DNA from: G965230065 sp965230065
GTDB lineage: Bacteria; Bacteroidota; Bacteroidia; Cytophagales; Cyclobacteriaceae
Reading direction: 5' to 3'
Length of the DNA stretch: 64,000 bases
Assembly: GCA_965230065.1 (NCBI GenBank)
Contig: OZ245942.1
Span: 7,130,001-7,194,000 of the forward strand
Shown here: in pieces, positions 51,961 through 61,555 of the stretch
Position numbering within the stretch: position 1 is the first letter of the stretch
How the letters are laid out: each line of letters opens with the position of its first letter
Notes under the pieces: generated by a model
Databases searched by the model: none
Told to the model about the DNA's origin: nothing
The model's input: the letters and a program-made list of their open reading frames with translations, nothing else
Made by a program: the position numbers and the translations under genes

Positions 51961-53469
51961 ATGCTTGCTAAATACTTTACCCTTCTGGCCTACTTTTTAG
52001 TATTGTTTTTAATTGGCTACCTGGCTGCTAAAAAAGTACACAATATCAAAGATTACTATGTGGGAGGCAAGGCGCTGGGGTTTTGGGTAGCTGCCTTCTC
52101 ATCCAGGGCGACCGGCTCTTCAGCCTGGGTTTTGTTAGGATTAACCGGTATGGGCGCCATTTTTGGTATTCATGCCTTGTGGGTGGTGTTGGGTACTTTA
52201 ACTGGAGAAACAGGGGCCTGGTTCATTATGGCAAAACCCTTCAAACGATTAACTGACAAGTATAATTCGATCACCGTACCCGATTTCCTGGTTAGTCACT
52301 TCAATACCCAATCACATACGCTGCGTATCATCGCTGCTACTGCGCTATCACTGTTTGTAGTAATTTATGTAAGCTCTCAAATTGATGCAACGGGCACAGC
52401 CTTTGAAGCTTTTTTGGGGTGGAACTACTTTGCTGGTGCTATTGCAGGGTTCTTTATCGTGGTGGCATACCTTTATTTCGGCGGGTTTGTGGCTGTAGCC
52501 TGGTCAGATGTATTTCAGGGGGTTATTATCGTGGCAGGGTTGGTAGCTCTCCCAGTATTTATAGTCGCCACACTCGATGATGTTTCTGCAATTCCGCAAA
52601 AGCTAAATGCAATGGATCCCGGGTTACTAAGCATTTGGGGCAGCGCAGATGGTTTTAGTCTCTTAAACCTTTCCCGAGCTGTTGGGTTTCTGATGATTGG
52701 CCTGGGGTACCTGGGTTCTCCTCAACTTTTTGTGCGTTTTATGTCAGTGAAAAATGAGAAGGAACTTGACAAAGGCAAATGGGTTTCTGTATCACTTACT
52801 TTACTGATGAACACTTCGGCTGTTGCGATTGGCATCCTGGGAAGGTTTTTTTTTACTGAGCCAGGGTCAGACCCTGTAACAATTTTAGGCAATGGCGGTC
52901 AAAATGTTCTGATTTTACTGGCATCTGTAATGCCTGCAGTATTCAGCGGCATTTATATAGCTGCGGTTCTGGCTGCAATTATGTCAACTGTTGACTCTCT
53001 GCTGATAGTAGCATCCAGTGCAGTTACCAGGGATTTTTACCAGAAAGTTTTTCATCCTATACTACCCGATGCAAAATTGTATCATTTGTCGAGAAAAATA
53101 ACTTTTCTGCTGGCAATATTATCTTTGTTCATCGCGCTTACAGTTGCGGTTACTTCGCCCACGCGCACCATATTTTGGTTTGTCATATTTGGCTGGTCGG
53201 GCATTGCGGCTACATTTTGTCCGGTGATAGTGCTTGCTTTGTTCTGGAAAAAATATACCGAAAGCGGTGCGATTGCTTCCATGATAACGGGTTTTATCAG
53301 CATCCCTTTTTTTAAGTTTTTTATACCAACCCTTCCTGTTGCTGGAAAATATTTTTCCTATATTGCCGAACTATTCCCTTCCTTTTTATCAGCTATCATC
53401 ATTGGGATAGCCGTAAGTTTGCTGTATTCTAAAAAACAGAAATTTCAGAAAAGACGCATATCTAAGTAA
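51961..53469 (+). CDS. Sodium/solute symporter (PutP-like, SSS family)
   Basis: A 502-residue protein with about 13 hydrophobic helices. SSS-family markers are YYVGGKALGFWVAAFSSRAT near residue 32, GSSAWVLLGLTGMG, YLYFGGFVAVAWSDVFQGVI (helix 5) and AAIMSTVDSLLIVASSAVTR (sodium site helix 8). This resembles sodium:proline symporters, which import proline using the sodium gradient. ATG at 51961. Followed by an AT-rich spacer. The exact substrate is inferred from similarity only. Confidence 0.85.
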   Translation: MLAKYFTLLAYFLVLFLIGYLAAKKVHNIKDYYVGGKALGFWVAAFSSRATGSSAWVLLGLTGMGAIFGIHALWVVLGTLTGETGAWFIMAKPFKRLTDKYNSITVPDFLVSHFNTQSHTLRIIAATALSLFVVIYVSSQIDATGTAFEAFLGWNYFAGAIAGFFIVVAYLYFGGFVAVAWSDVFQGVIIVAGLVALPVFIVATLDDVSAIPQKLNAMDPGLLSIWGSADGFSLLNLSRAVGFLMIGLGYLGSPQLFVRFMSVKNEKELDKGKWVSVSLTLLMNTSAVAIGILGRFFFTEPGSDPVTILGNGGQNVLILLASVMPAVFSGIYIAAVLAAIMSTVDSLLIVASSAVTRDFYQKVFHPILPDAKLYHLSRKITFLLAILSLFIALTVAVTSPTRTIFWFVIFGWSGIAATFCPVIVLALFWKKYTESGAIASMITGFISIPFFKFFIPTLPVAGKYFSYIAELFPSFLSAIIIGIAVSLLYSKKQKFQKRRISK

Positions 53470-53705
53470 AAAAAATTGCACTATTGCCACAAAACTTGCA
53501 TCATTTTTAGCCATAAAAGCAATTTTTATTTTTTACCAAATAACATTGATTTAACATTAAAAAAATTTTTTTTATGAATATTTAAAGAATATTTGATAGC
53601 TAGCAATAAGATTTCTATAAATTTTTATAGTTATTGAAATAAAAAATGTTTAGCTTCTAGGATTTTTCATACATATGTACTATTTTGCAAGCAAACAGAA
53701 ATACT

Positions 53706-53960
53706 ATGGATGATTTATATGCTTTTCACAAACTCACGTTAGAGAAAAGAACACAATATGTGTTAGGAAACGGCACGCTCTTGTGTAGCCGATATTTTGC
53801 CGGAAGAAAGGTATTCCTGTATCATACAGGGCAATTCTTCGCAGAAATTTGGTTTGACATGAATAATAATACGGTATCTAATATTATCCCGTTTACAACT
53901 ACAAAGTGCCTGAAACCTTATTTGGAATTGATTGACATTAGCGATGTATTCGCCGTTTAA
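53706..53960 (+). CDS. Small conserved hypothetical protein
   Basis: An 84-residue soluble protein from the ATG at 53706 (MDDLYAFHKLTLEKRTQYVL); the frame extends to a TTG at 53685, but TACTATTTTG there looks more like promoter DNA. It is alpha/beta with GTLLCSRYFAGRKVFLYHTG and FFAEIWFDMNNNTVSNIIPF. I recognise the type as a small Cytophagales protein without assigned function. A terminator follows at 54005-54030. Confidence 0.55.
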   Translation: MDDLYAFHKLTLEKRTQYVLGNGTLLCSRYFAGRKVFLYHTGQFFAEIWFDMNNNTVSNIIPFTTTKCLKPYLELIDISDVFAV

Positions 53961-54004
53961 AGCTGCCTCAAATTTCTATTTTCGTTGACTGCGTACCAGA
54001 AATC

Positions 54005-54030
54005 GGCTCCCAACTTTCCTACCGGGAGCC
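54005..54030. terminator. Terminator shared by convergent genes
   Basis: GGCTCCC (54005-54011) pairs with GGGAGCC (54024-54030) and a T-rich tract follows on the plus strand (ATTTCTTTTTTCTTTT). It lies between the stop of 53706-53960 and the stop of recQ. Confidence 0.7.
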
Positions 54031-54056
54031 ATTTCTTTTTTCTTTTGTTGTTGCAA

Positions 54057-55958
54057 TCACTTTCTGAGTGACAAACTTCCAGTTTTGTCATATTGTACTT
54101 CCCCTCCATCCAACATCATCTTAAGCACTTCAGTTACGTTTGACTTTTTTTCATTTAAAGCTTTTTCCAACTGATCGGGAGTCAGTGAATTAGTTGCCAG
54201 GGTCGACAGAATTTTACTTCTGATATCTTTAAAATTATCATCTTCACCCTCACTTTTCTTTTGCAGGCAAATATCACATATCCCACACTGGTCGTAGGAT
54301 ATTTCTCCGAAATATTCTTGTAAAAGCTGTGTGCGGCAGCGGTGTTTATGCACTGAGTAATGAATAATTTTATCAATTTTTTCGGCCTGCACCTGGTATC
54401 TTTCCTCCAACCTTTTTTTATCGAGTGGGAGTTTGGCTGCATCAAAACGAGAAGTGATAAATGTAAGCTGAGGCTTGTCTTTCTGAGGATCGTAGGCAAT
54501 AACTTCCATCTGGTGCATCAGTTTCAACTTTTTCATCACATCATTTACAGAAGTATTCAAAAAAGTAGCCAGCTTACTTTCAGAAATTGTGCAGAATCCT
54601 GACAACAATTCTCCTCCATACATTCTGAGCAAGGCCTTGATTAGCCCGTCCAGGGCTGCATTAGCCACCTGAAATTTATATAGTTCCGCGTTATTTATCC
54701 TGATAAACAACTTGGAAGGATGATAAAAGTCTTCATTCAACTGGATAAAACCTTCTTCCTCCAGCCGTTTGAGGGTATAGAAAGTATCTATCAGTGGCAG
54801 TTGGAATGTTTTTACGAAATCCTGAATGTCAAAATCATAGCTGGTAAGCTGGCTGCTCCCTACAGCTACTTTGAAGTAATTGGCCAGGCATTGGTAAACC
54901 CGGCGCAACATCTCTACAGAAGGGTATGACTGCTGCAATCTGCGGCGTAAATCATCTACATCTTTTTGGGTATACAGCAGTACGGCATACGCTTTTTGTT
55001 CATCGCGGCCAGCCCTACCCGCTTCCTGGTAGTAGGCTTCCAGGTTATCGGGCACATCCATGTGTACCACCACCCGCACATCCGGTTTGTCAATGCCCAT
55101 CCCGAAAGCATTGGTAGCAGCAATTACCCTGATTTTTCCATTAATCCAGTCTTCCTGCCGCTGCGAACGTTCTTCGTTGCTAAGTCCGGCATGATAAAAA
55201 GAAGCACTGATGCCCTGCCCATACAAATACCTGGCAATTGACTGGGTGCGTTTACGGCTACGCACATACACAATACCTGTACCTTTTACGTTTTGTAAAA
55301 TTTGTAGCAGCTTTTTCTCTTTGTCCTCTTCATAAAATACTGAATATGATAAATTGGGGCGGGCAAAACTTTTTTGAAATACTTTTCCTTTTTGAAAATT
55401 TAACCTATCCTGAATATCCTGCTTTACACGGTTGGTGGCTGTAGCCGTGAGGGCAATCAGCGGAATATCAGGAATAATTTCCCTGAATTGGGCAATTTCC
55501 AGGTAAGCAGGGCGAAAATCATAGCCCCATTGGGATATACAGTGGGCTTCGTCAATAGCAAGCAGCCCTACCTGCATTCTTTTCACCCGCTCTATGAGGA
55601 TTTCAGTTTTGAGCCGCTCGGGAGATACATACAGGAATTTAATATTGCCATATACACAATTATCCAGGTGCAGGTCAATCTCCCGCTTAGTCATACCTGA
55701 ATAAATGGCTACTGCCGGAATATCCCTGCTTTTCAATTGTTCTACCTGGTCTTTCATAAGGGCAATCAGTGGCGAAACTACAATACATATCCCCTCTTGC
55801 GCCAGGGCCGGTACCTGAAAACAAATAGATTTCCCCCCACCTGTAGGCATTAGTGCCAAAGTATCATGTTTTTCAAGTACCGAACGGATGATATCCTCTT
55901 GTAACGGACGAAAGGTTGAATATCCCCAATACTGCCTTAGAATGTCGTGAATTGACAT
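54057..55958 (-). CDS. recQ: RecQ-family ATP-dependent DNA helicase
   Basis: A 633-residue 3'-5' helicase of recombination and repair. The helicase core has LMPTGGGKSICFQ (Walker A), DEAHCISQWGYDFRP and YQEAGRAGRDEQ. The RQC zinc site is C-R-T-Q-L-L-Q-E-Y-F-G-E followed by CGICDIC near residue 555. A winged helix and a short C-terminal helical region follow. There is no HRDC domain, and the tail (LTPDQLEKALNEKKSNVTEV) looks like a small winged helix. It is longer than a minimal RecQ but within the range of Bacteroidota paralogues. Confidence 0.92.
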   Translation of the reverse strand: MSIHDILRQYWGYSTFRPLQEDIIRSVLEKHDTLALMPTGGGKSICFQVPALAQEGICIVVSPLIALMKDQVEQLKSRDIPAVAIYSGMTKREIDLHLDNCVYGNIKFLYVSPERLKTEILIERVKRMQVGLLAIDEAHCISQWGYDFRPAYLEIAQFREIIPDIPLIALTATATNRVKQDIQDRLNFQKGKVFQKSFARPNLSYSVFYEEDKEKKLLQILQNVKGTGIVYVRSRKRTQSIARYLYGQGISASFYHAGLSNEERSQRQEDWINGKIRVIAATNAFGMGIDKPDVRVVVHMDVPDNLEAYYQEAGRAGRDEQKAYAVLLYTQKDVDDLRRRLQQSYPSVEMLRRVYQCLANYFKVAVGSSQLTSYDFDIQDFVKTFQLPLIDTFYTLKRLEEEGFIQLNEDFYHPSKLFIRINNAELYKFQVANAALDGLIKALLRMYGGELLSGFCTISESKLATFLNTSVNDVMKKLKLMHQMEVIAYDPQKDKPQLTFITSRFDAAKLPLDKKRLEERYQVQAEKIDKIIHYSVHKHRCRTQLLQEYFGEISYDQCGICDICLQKKSEGEDDNFKDIRSKILSTLATNSLTPDQLEKALNEKKSNVTEVLKMMLDGGEVQYDKTGSLSLRK

Positions 55959-56242
55959 AGACTTTTTTCTATCTGATTCTTATCATTGCTAAGATAGGGT
56001 GAACAAAACTGCAAATGCAAAATGGGAGTGAATAAAAATCTTCACATAATAATAAAACCCTTTGGGGGAGTTTTCTGCTCAAATGGAATGATAAAAAATT
56101 TTACTATGCTGGAGATTCGTACTACAGGCCATATCTCGGGGAAAACAGGGAATTACTGGGAAACAGGGTTGTTTGTATCAAATGGAGCATGCAAGGCTTT
56201 GGCCGCAGGCAAAATGTATTATTTAGGCTTAACTTTCCTTAT

Positions 56243-56322
56243 AGTAGGCAGTGGTAGTAATAGCAGCAATAGGCAGTAGAAGCAGGAAGTATCAATACTA
56301 CCTACTGCCACTACCACCGCCC
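56243..56322. repeat. Word-repeat palindrome E
   Basis: Words AGTAGGCAGTGGTAGT, AATAGCAGCAATAGGCAGTAG and AAGCAGGAAGTAT (56243-56292) are followed by the inverted set ATACTACCTACTGCC and ACTACCACCGCCC (to 56322). GGCAGTGGTAGT and ACTACCACCGCC pair at 11 of 12 positions. It ends 2 bp before the stop of 56325-56987 and so may terminate that gene. The rest of the 55959-56324 gap holds no convincing ORF. Confidence 0.55.
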
Positions 56323-56324
56323 AC

Positions 56325-56987
56325 TTAAAACTTTCCGGGCAGGTAGTAAGAAAGAGAAGTGTGAGATTCTCCTGTATCTGCATACATCAGCCCGTTATAA
56401 TAACTGATCAGACTGATTTGATCCATCAAATAATACAATTTCAGGCTTTTTTTGTCTGCATAAGAAACCACCTCCCGCTTTTTATCCTTCATGAGTGGCA
56501 TCACACGCTTTTTAAATTTGTTAATCTCTGTCATTTCTCCATCCCGGTAAACATAGTAGTCATAGCACAAAATATGATGCATCAGGCTGGCAGAACCTGA
56601 GTTGTGGCCTTTCCGCACAGGGTCAGCAGATTTATTTCTTTTTCTCAATAATGTTAAATCGCCTTCCAGCACAATCTCATAAAATTGTTTTCTCCGGTAA
56701 TTTTCTTTGGTTTCCTGCTCTACCGCAATAAACCGGTGCAAAATATTTGTTGTTTCGTTCAGGTAATAAAATGAAGCGACTCCATGCGAAGAAAATGCCT
56801 TAATCTTTCCGTTTTCGCGACATTGTATCACCCCGTTTTTATGGTCATATTTTATATCGCCTTCCAATATTTTGTTGCTTTCTAACATCACTACTCCTGG
56901 ATTCCACTCCGGGTCACTCGCAAGGCAGGTTGCGCTACACAAAAAGCAAATCGTCATTAAACTCCAAAAAACACTGTATCTTATCAT
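56325..56987 (-). CDS. Secreted protein of unknown function
   Basis: A 220-residue protein with a signal peptide (about residues 1-23, ending CLAS). The mature N-terminus (PGVVMLESNKILEGDIKYDH and CRENGKIKAFSSHGVASFYY) has the look of a Bacteroidota periplasmic family in which a short beta domain precedes a basic, helical tail (INKFKKRVMPLMKDKKREVV). I do not recognise a named domain. ATG at 56987. The gene stands alone between recQ and a long spacer. Confidence 0.5.
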   Translation of the reverse strand: MIRYSVFWSLMTICFLCSATCLASDPEWNPGVVMLESNKILEGDIKYDHKNGVIQCRENGKIKAFSSHGVASFYYLNETTNILHRFIAVEQETKENYRRKQFYEIVLEGDLTLLRKRNKSADPVRKGHNSGSASLMHHILCYDYYVYRDGEMTEINKFKKRVMPLMKDKKREVVSYADKKSLKLYYLMDQISLISYYNGLMYADTGESHTSLSYYLPGKF

Positions 56988-57485
56988 AACAAAAAATGGT
57001 TTTTACTTCTCTCAAAATCCTCAAATCAGATTTTTTGAAATTACCACCTTTGATATGATTCATAAACTTAGTTTCACCTCTCTGCTTAAAGGCGTAACAT
57101 TCTGTAAAAAATTAAAAACCTCTTCCTGTTTGTCTGTATTTTCAGGATGTAACTATAACCATTGAAAGTATTTTCCACCAAATTTCATCAAGAGAGCTTG
57201 TGTGAAAAAGGTGGTTTAAAACATTACTATTACAATAATTAATTATATTTTTTCTACATATTCTGGCTTTTGTTAGTCAATATCTTCTTTTATTATTTAT
57301 GTAATTTTTTGTACTGTTCACCGATTCTCACGGGTATTGAACCATACTAAAAATTAATAAAAACTCTGTATTGGAACTGTGAAACCGCAGTTCACTGCCC
57401 ATATCTTACAAGTTTATGCAACCAACACGGCAGATTATCCTCATATTTATTAGCTTTGCTTTACAACCTTGAACTTCAAAACGCT
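56988..57485. other. 498-bp AT-rich intergenic region
   Basis: AT-rich spacer with long T and A runs, presumably carrying divergent promoters. Two small items stand out: a 6-bp hairpin (GAACTG 57374-57379 with CAGTTC 57388-57393) and TAGCTTTG at 57451-57458, a perfect match to the -7 consensus TAnnTTTG 28 bp before the ATG of the next gene. A -33 TTTG at proper distance is missing. No ORF in it looks real. Confidence 0.4.
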
Positions 57486-58274
57486 ATGAATCTATCAACC
57501 ACCCTTTTGCTCAGTGCATGCGTAGTACTGTTGGCATGCCAGCCTGAAACCTCAGAAAATGCCGCTACGGAGAAGCCCTATGGCAACCCACCTGCCGAAG
57601 GCTTTAATGAAGCAGCCTCAGACCCAAAAGCCATAGAAATTGCTGATGCAGTAATGGAAGCAATGGGTGGAAGAAAAGCCTGGGATACCACCCGGTACAT
57701 CACCTGGAACTTTTTTGGTAACCGTACCTTACTATGGGACAAGCAATCAGGTAATGTCCGCATTGATTCTCACCGGGACAGCATCACTTACCTTATCAAT
57801 ATTTTTGACAATACAGGGAAGGTAATGAAACAGGGAGAGGAAATTACCCAACCCGATTCTCTCAAGAAATATGTAAACCGTGGCAAAGGCATCTGGATAA
57901 ACGACAGCTACTGGTTGGTAATGCCCTTCAAGTTAAAAGACTCCGGCGTTACGCTGACCTACAAAGGAGAAGATACCATCATGGGTGGCAGCCCTGCTGA
58001 CGTTTTGCAACTAAAGTTTGAAAATGTGGGCAATACGCCCCAAAACAAATACGATGTGTACGTTGAAAAAAACTCTAATTTGGTAAAACAATGGGCTTTT
58101 TACCGGGAAGCAGCCAAAGATACCCCCAACTTTGTTACACCATGGAACGACTACCAGGAATATGGAAGTATATTATTGGGTGGCGACCGGGGTGATCGCG
58201 ACATTACTGAAATCAAAGTTTTGGATGAAGTACCTGCGGAAGCTTTTACCTCATATGTTCCGGAATCATTGTAA
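57486..58274 (+). CDS. Lipoprotein with LolA/LolB-like beta fold
   Basis: A 262-residue lipoprotein from the ATG at 57486 (MNLSTTLLLSACVVLLACQP; a TTG at 57456 would fall inside the -7 box). Lipobox VLLAC at Cys18. The mature protein has a helix (IEIADAVMEAMGGRKAWDTT) followed by alternating strands (YITWNFFGNRTLLWDKQSGN, YWLVMPFKLKDSGVTLTYKG, NKYDVYVEKNSNLVKQWAFY), a half-barrel layout as in LolA/LolB-like proteins of Bacteroidota. Followed by the barrel gene 44 bp downstream; both may act at the outer membrane. The fold call is inference. Confidence 0.6.
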   Translation: MNLSTTLLLSACVVLLACQPETSENAATEKPYGNPPAEGFNEAASDPKAIEIADAVMEAMGGRKAWDTTRYITWNFFGNRTLLWDKQSGNVRIDSHRDSITYLINIFDNTGKVMKQGEEITQPDSLKKYVNRGKGIWINDSYWLVMPFKLKDSGVTLTYKGEDTIMGGSPADVLQLKFENVGNTPQNKYDVYVEKNSNLVKQWAFYREAAKDTPNFVTPWNDYQEYGSILLGGDRGDRDITEIKVLDEVPAEAFTSYVPESL

Positions 58275-58318
58275 TACTTTGTTATAAATCAACGTTAATT
58301 TCTATAAATAGGTAGCGT

Positions 58319-60022
58319 ATGAATAAAATGTGGCTCCGGCCATTTTTGACAGTTTTCTTTTCGGGTTATGCTTTACTATCATTTTCCCAACAGCAACCAT
58401 CCTGGGAAGAAGAGGAAGGTGATATTGAAGATGCCCAGGTAGTTATAGAAAAGGACAGGGAAATTGAACTCCCCAGGGCCAGCCGTAATTTTGAACGGGT
58501 GCCTCCCCTGCCCTTGCAACCAGCCTCTGATATTCAGTTGGATTATCAATTCGATAATTTCACCCCGGATTTGTCTGCCCTTAAACCACAAATCAGGGTA
58601 CTAAAAATTAAAGAGCCGCCACTTGACAGGTTGTATGGAAATTATGTAAAAGCAGGCTTTGGCAATTACATTACTCCCTACCTGGAGGGGTATTTTAACA
58701 ATACGCTCAACGATGAGTTTTCACATGAAATCCATTTCAAACACCTTTCATCCCGCAACGGCCCTGTAGACGGTGCCAATTCAGGCTCGGGCGAAACCCG
58801 GATTGACCTGGGTGCCAAACGTTTTGCTGCCAACCACACCTTCAATGCAGGCTTGCATTATCAACGGAACAAATATCACTTCTTCGGATATACGCCCGGG
58901 CTCGAAGTTGACCGTGAATCTATCCAACAAATTTTTAATGTTTTTGGTGTTGAAGGCGGCATTGAACGAAATAAAGAACCTGCTTTACTTGATTACAGCC
59001 TACGGGCATCTTTTACGCATTTATCTGATCACTACAATGCCACCGAAAACCAGGCAGGATTTAACCTGAATGCTGCATACGAATTTAGTAAAATTGCCAT
59101 TATCCATCTCGAGAGTGACTTGTACCTTACCAACAGAAAGGATGGTATTAACGCTGAAAATATTACCACGCTCAATCGTAATCTTTTTCGGGTGAAACCT
59201 TACCTGCAATACAAAACAGCTATTGGTAATAACATGCAAATTGACCTGAAAGCCGGGTTCAACGTTGTACATGAAAATGACACCCTCGATAATGCCAACC
59301 AACTCCACTTTTATCCATATGTATTGGCAAAATACCACTTCACACCTTCCCTGAAAATATATGCAGGGATTGACGGGGATATTGAACGCACTTCTTTGCA
59401 AAAATTTGTTGAGGAAAACCCGTACCTGGCCCCTGATGTCCCCTTGTTTCACAGCAATAAAAACTTCGCTTTTCAGGGAGGAATGGAAGGCAGGCTGGGC
59501 AGCAATGTAGGTTTTGATGCCGGTTTTTCAGTAAGTAATTACAAAAATTTGTACTTTTTCGCCAATAGTATGCAAGATTCCACAAAATTCACGATCCTTT
59601 ACGACCAGGGAAATACTGTTGTGCTGAATATTTTTGGAGAACTTTCAATTACGATTGCTGAAGATTTGAAGCTCACTACCCGTGCTGATTATTTTGGGTA
59701 CAACACCGACGAAGTGGAAAAAGCCTGGCACCGGCCCAGCTTTACTGCAGACCTGCAAGGCACTTACAATTTGTACGATAAGTTTCTTTTCACAGCCAAC
59801 TTAAATATACTCGGGGGCATCCAAGGCCTCAATTTGGCCAGCAATACCCCCCAAAAACTGGATACTATCACAGATTTAGGGTTTACTACTGAATACTTAT
59901 TTTCTGAGAAATTTTCAGCATTTCTGCAATTAAAAAATATATTTGCCAAAGAATATGAGCGATATTTGAATTATCCATCGAGAGGGTTCATGCTTTTGGG
60001 CGGTGTTACGCTTAGTTTTTGA
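58319..60022 (+). CDS. Outer-membrane beta-barrel, TonB-receptor-like without plug
   Basis: A 567-residue protein with a signal peptide (about residues 1-23, ending SFSQ), an acidic N-terminal linker (EEEEGDIEDAQVVIEKDREI) and a barrel of many amphipathic strands (YGNYVKAGFGNYITPYLEGY, HTFNAGLHYQRNKYHFFGYT, RVKPYLQYKTAIGNNMQIDL). It ends with the barrel-closing FMLLGGVTLSF. The C-terminal half resembles TonB-dependent receptors, but the plug domain and carboxypeptidase-like extension are absent. A Ton motor operon follows 206 bp downstream. It probably forms an outer-membrane channel; the substrate is unknown. Confidence 0.7.
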   Translation: MNKMWLRPFLTVFFSGYALLSFSQQQPSWEEEEGDIEDAQVVIEKDREIELPRASRNFERVPPLPLQPASDIQLDYQFDNFTPDLSALKPQIRVLKIKEPPLDRLYGNYVKAGFGNYITPYLEGYFNNTLNDEFSHEIHFKHLSSRNGPVDGANSGSGETRIDLGAKRFAANHTFNAGLHYQRNKYHFFGYTPGLEVDRESIQQIFNVFGVEGGIERNKEPALLDYSLRASFTHLSDHYNATENQAGFNLNAAYEFSKIAIIHLESDLYLTNRKDGINAENITTLNRNLFRVKPYLQYKTAIGNNMQIDLKAGFNVVHENDTLDNANQLHFYPYVLAKYHFTPSLKIYAGIDGDIERTSLQKFVEENPYLAPDVPLFHSNKNFAFQGGMEGRLGSNVGFDAGFSVSNYKNLYFFANSMQDSTKFTILYDQGNTVVLNIFGELSITIAEDLKLTTRADYFGYNTDEVEKAWHRPSFTADLQGTYNLYDKFLFTANLNILGGIQGLNLASNTPQKLDTITDLGFTTEYLFSEKFSAFLQLKNIFAKEYERYLNYPSRGFMLLGGVTLSF

Positions 60023-60228
60023 GCACGCAAAATGGGTATTAAAATAGGAAAAATGAGCCTTACATTTATTTTTTAGCTTATAAAAGTTTGATTATTAAGC
60101 ACTTAGAAGGTAGCAGTGTAATAAATTTTTCGTATTTGCATATCAAAAAGTTGATTATCAGTGCTTTATACTATTAAATTGTGCTTTTTAACGAATTGAA
60201 GCAGCGAAATCAAAATTATTAATATAAA

Positions 60229-60858
60229 ATGGCAGAGCAAGATAACCCTTTTAACCGTTCTGAAGAAGACGATGATTTTGGACTTCCCGAAGTATCCTAC
60301 GATCCCATAGACCGGGAGAATACCAACCCTTCAGACGAAGACGAACATAGATACTACTCTGATGAGGATGCCGAGGATAACAAGAAGAAAATATGGCTGA
60401 CCATTGGGTTTCTGCTGCTATTTTTGGGGATCATCGGTACCGTGGTATACTTTGTTGCCTTTCGCGACAACACCCCTCCTCCACAGGAGCAATTGGTATC
60501 AGACATTATTAATGAGCCCGAACCAGAACCGGAACCAGAACCGGAAATTGTAGAGGAAGTAGTTGAAGAACCAGAAACTACTGCTTCAACTTATGCTGAT
60601 GTTACTACAATTTCTTCAGCCACCGGCCGTTCTTACATCGTTGTAGGAAGCTTTGTTGATGAAGACCTTGCCCGTGATTTTAGCGAAAAATTGCTGCAAG
60701 AACAGGGCATCGGGTCAGTAATTATTGAACCTTTTGGAAAAACATCTTTGCTACACAGGGTTGCCGTTGCCGACTATGCCAGCTTTGATGAAGCAATGAT
60801 GGAAGTTGAAAATTACAGAACTACATACGGACCGGAAACCTGGGTATTAAAATACTAA
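60229..60858 (+). CDS. SPOR-domain membrane protein
   Basis: A 209-residue protein: acidic cytoplasmic N-terminus (EEDDDFGLPEVSYDP), one helix (about residues 54-76, IWLTIGFLLLFLGIIGTVVY), a Pro-Glu spacer of repeated PE units (about 96-112) and a C-terminal SPOR domain (about 136-209, GRSYIVVGSFVDEDLARDFS). SPOR domains bind denuded peptidoglycan, often at the division site. It is the first gene of the SPOR-ExbB-ExbD-TonB operon, with one base between its stop and the exbB start, so the motor may be positioned through it. Confidence 0.85.
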   Translation: MAEQDNPFNRSEEDDDFGLPEVSYDPIDRENTNPSDEDEHRYYSDEDAEDNKKKIWLTIGFLLLFLGIIGTVVYFVAFRDNTPPPQEQLVSDIINEPEPEPEPEPEIVEEVVEEPETTASTYADVTTISSATGRSYIVVGSFVDEDLARDFSEKLLQEQGIGSVIIEPFGKTSLLHRVAVADYASFDEAMMEVENYRTTYGPETWVLKY

Positions 60859-60859
60859 T

Positions 60860-61543
60860 ATGCTCTTATTTCAGATAAGCACACAAAACCCCATAGATAC
60901 TACTGCTTTAGAAAGTGCCCCCGAAACAATCTCTATATTAGACCTTGCTATGAAGGGGGGATATATGATGATCCCCTTAGTAATACTTTCTATTCTGGCA
61001 GTTTACATTTTTGTAGAAAGGGTGCTCACCATCAAGAAAGCCGCCCAAATTCCGGCCCAGTTTGCTGAAAAAATCAGAAATCTGGTGCATACCGGAGACA
61101 TTAGCGGTGCTCGCATGATGTGTACCCAAACTGACTCCCCCGTAGCCCGCATGATAGAAAAAGGGATTTCCCGCATTGGTAGTCCATTAAAAACCATTGA
61201 GGCTTCTATTGAAAATGTAGGTAAAATAGAAATTTACCGGCTGGAGAAAAACCTCACTCTTTTGGCAACTATTTCCGGAGCAGCTCCCATGATCGGCTTT
61301 CTGGGCACGGTTACGGGGATGATACAGGCATTTATTGCCATTGCCCAGGAAGAAGGCTCGGTAAGTCCGAAATTGCTTTCTACCGGAATTTACGAAGCCA
61401 TGATTACTACAGCAACGGGACTGATCATTGGAATTGTTGCCTACCTGGGCTATAATTACCTGGTATCCCGCGTACAAAAAATTGTGCACCAAATGGAATA
61501 TACTTCCATTGACTTTATCGATTTGCTGCAAGAGCCCCGCTAA
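60860..61543 (+). CDS. exbB: ExbB/TolQ proton-channel subunit
   Basis: A 227-residue MotA/TolQ/ExbB family protein with three helices (about residues 33-53, 130-155 and 175-200). The conserved regions are LAMKGGYMMIPLVILSILAV, LATISGAAPMIGFLGTVTGM and GIYEAMITTATGLIIGIVAY. It forms the pentameric proton channel that powers the Ton system. The start is one base after the SPOR stop; exbD follows 12 bp downstream. Confidence 0.9.
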   Translation: MLLFQISTQNPIDTTALESAPETISILDLAMKGGYMMIPLVILSILAVYIFVERVLTIKKAAQIPAQFAEKIRNLVHTGDISGARMMCTQTDSPVARMIEKGISRIGSPLKTIEASIENVGKIEIYRLEKNLTLLATISGAAPMIGFLGTVTGMIQAFIAIAQEEGSVSPKLLSTGIYEAMITTATGLIIGIVAYLGYNYLVSRVQKIVHQMEYTSIDFIDLLQEPR

Positions 61544-61555
61544 AATTTTACCATT

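Noticed and set aside
53680..53687. TACTATTTTG as a Bacteroidota -7 box for the gene at 53706
   Set aside because: It is one base short of TAnnTTTG and no TTTG lies 19-21 bp upstream; kept only as a note on start choice.
56872..57165. 97-residue plus-strand ORF overlapping the start of 56325-56987
   Set aside because: Overlaps a gene with a clear signal peptide, starts inside it, and continues into AT-rich spacer with no family pattern.
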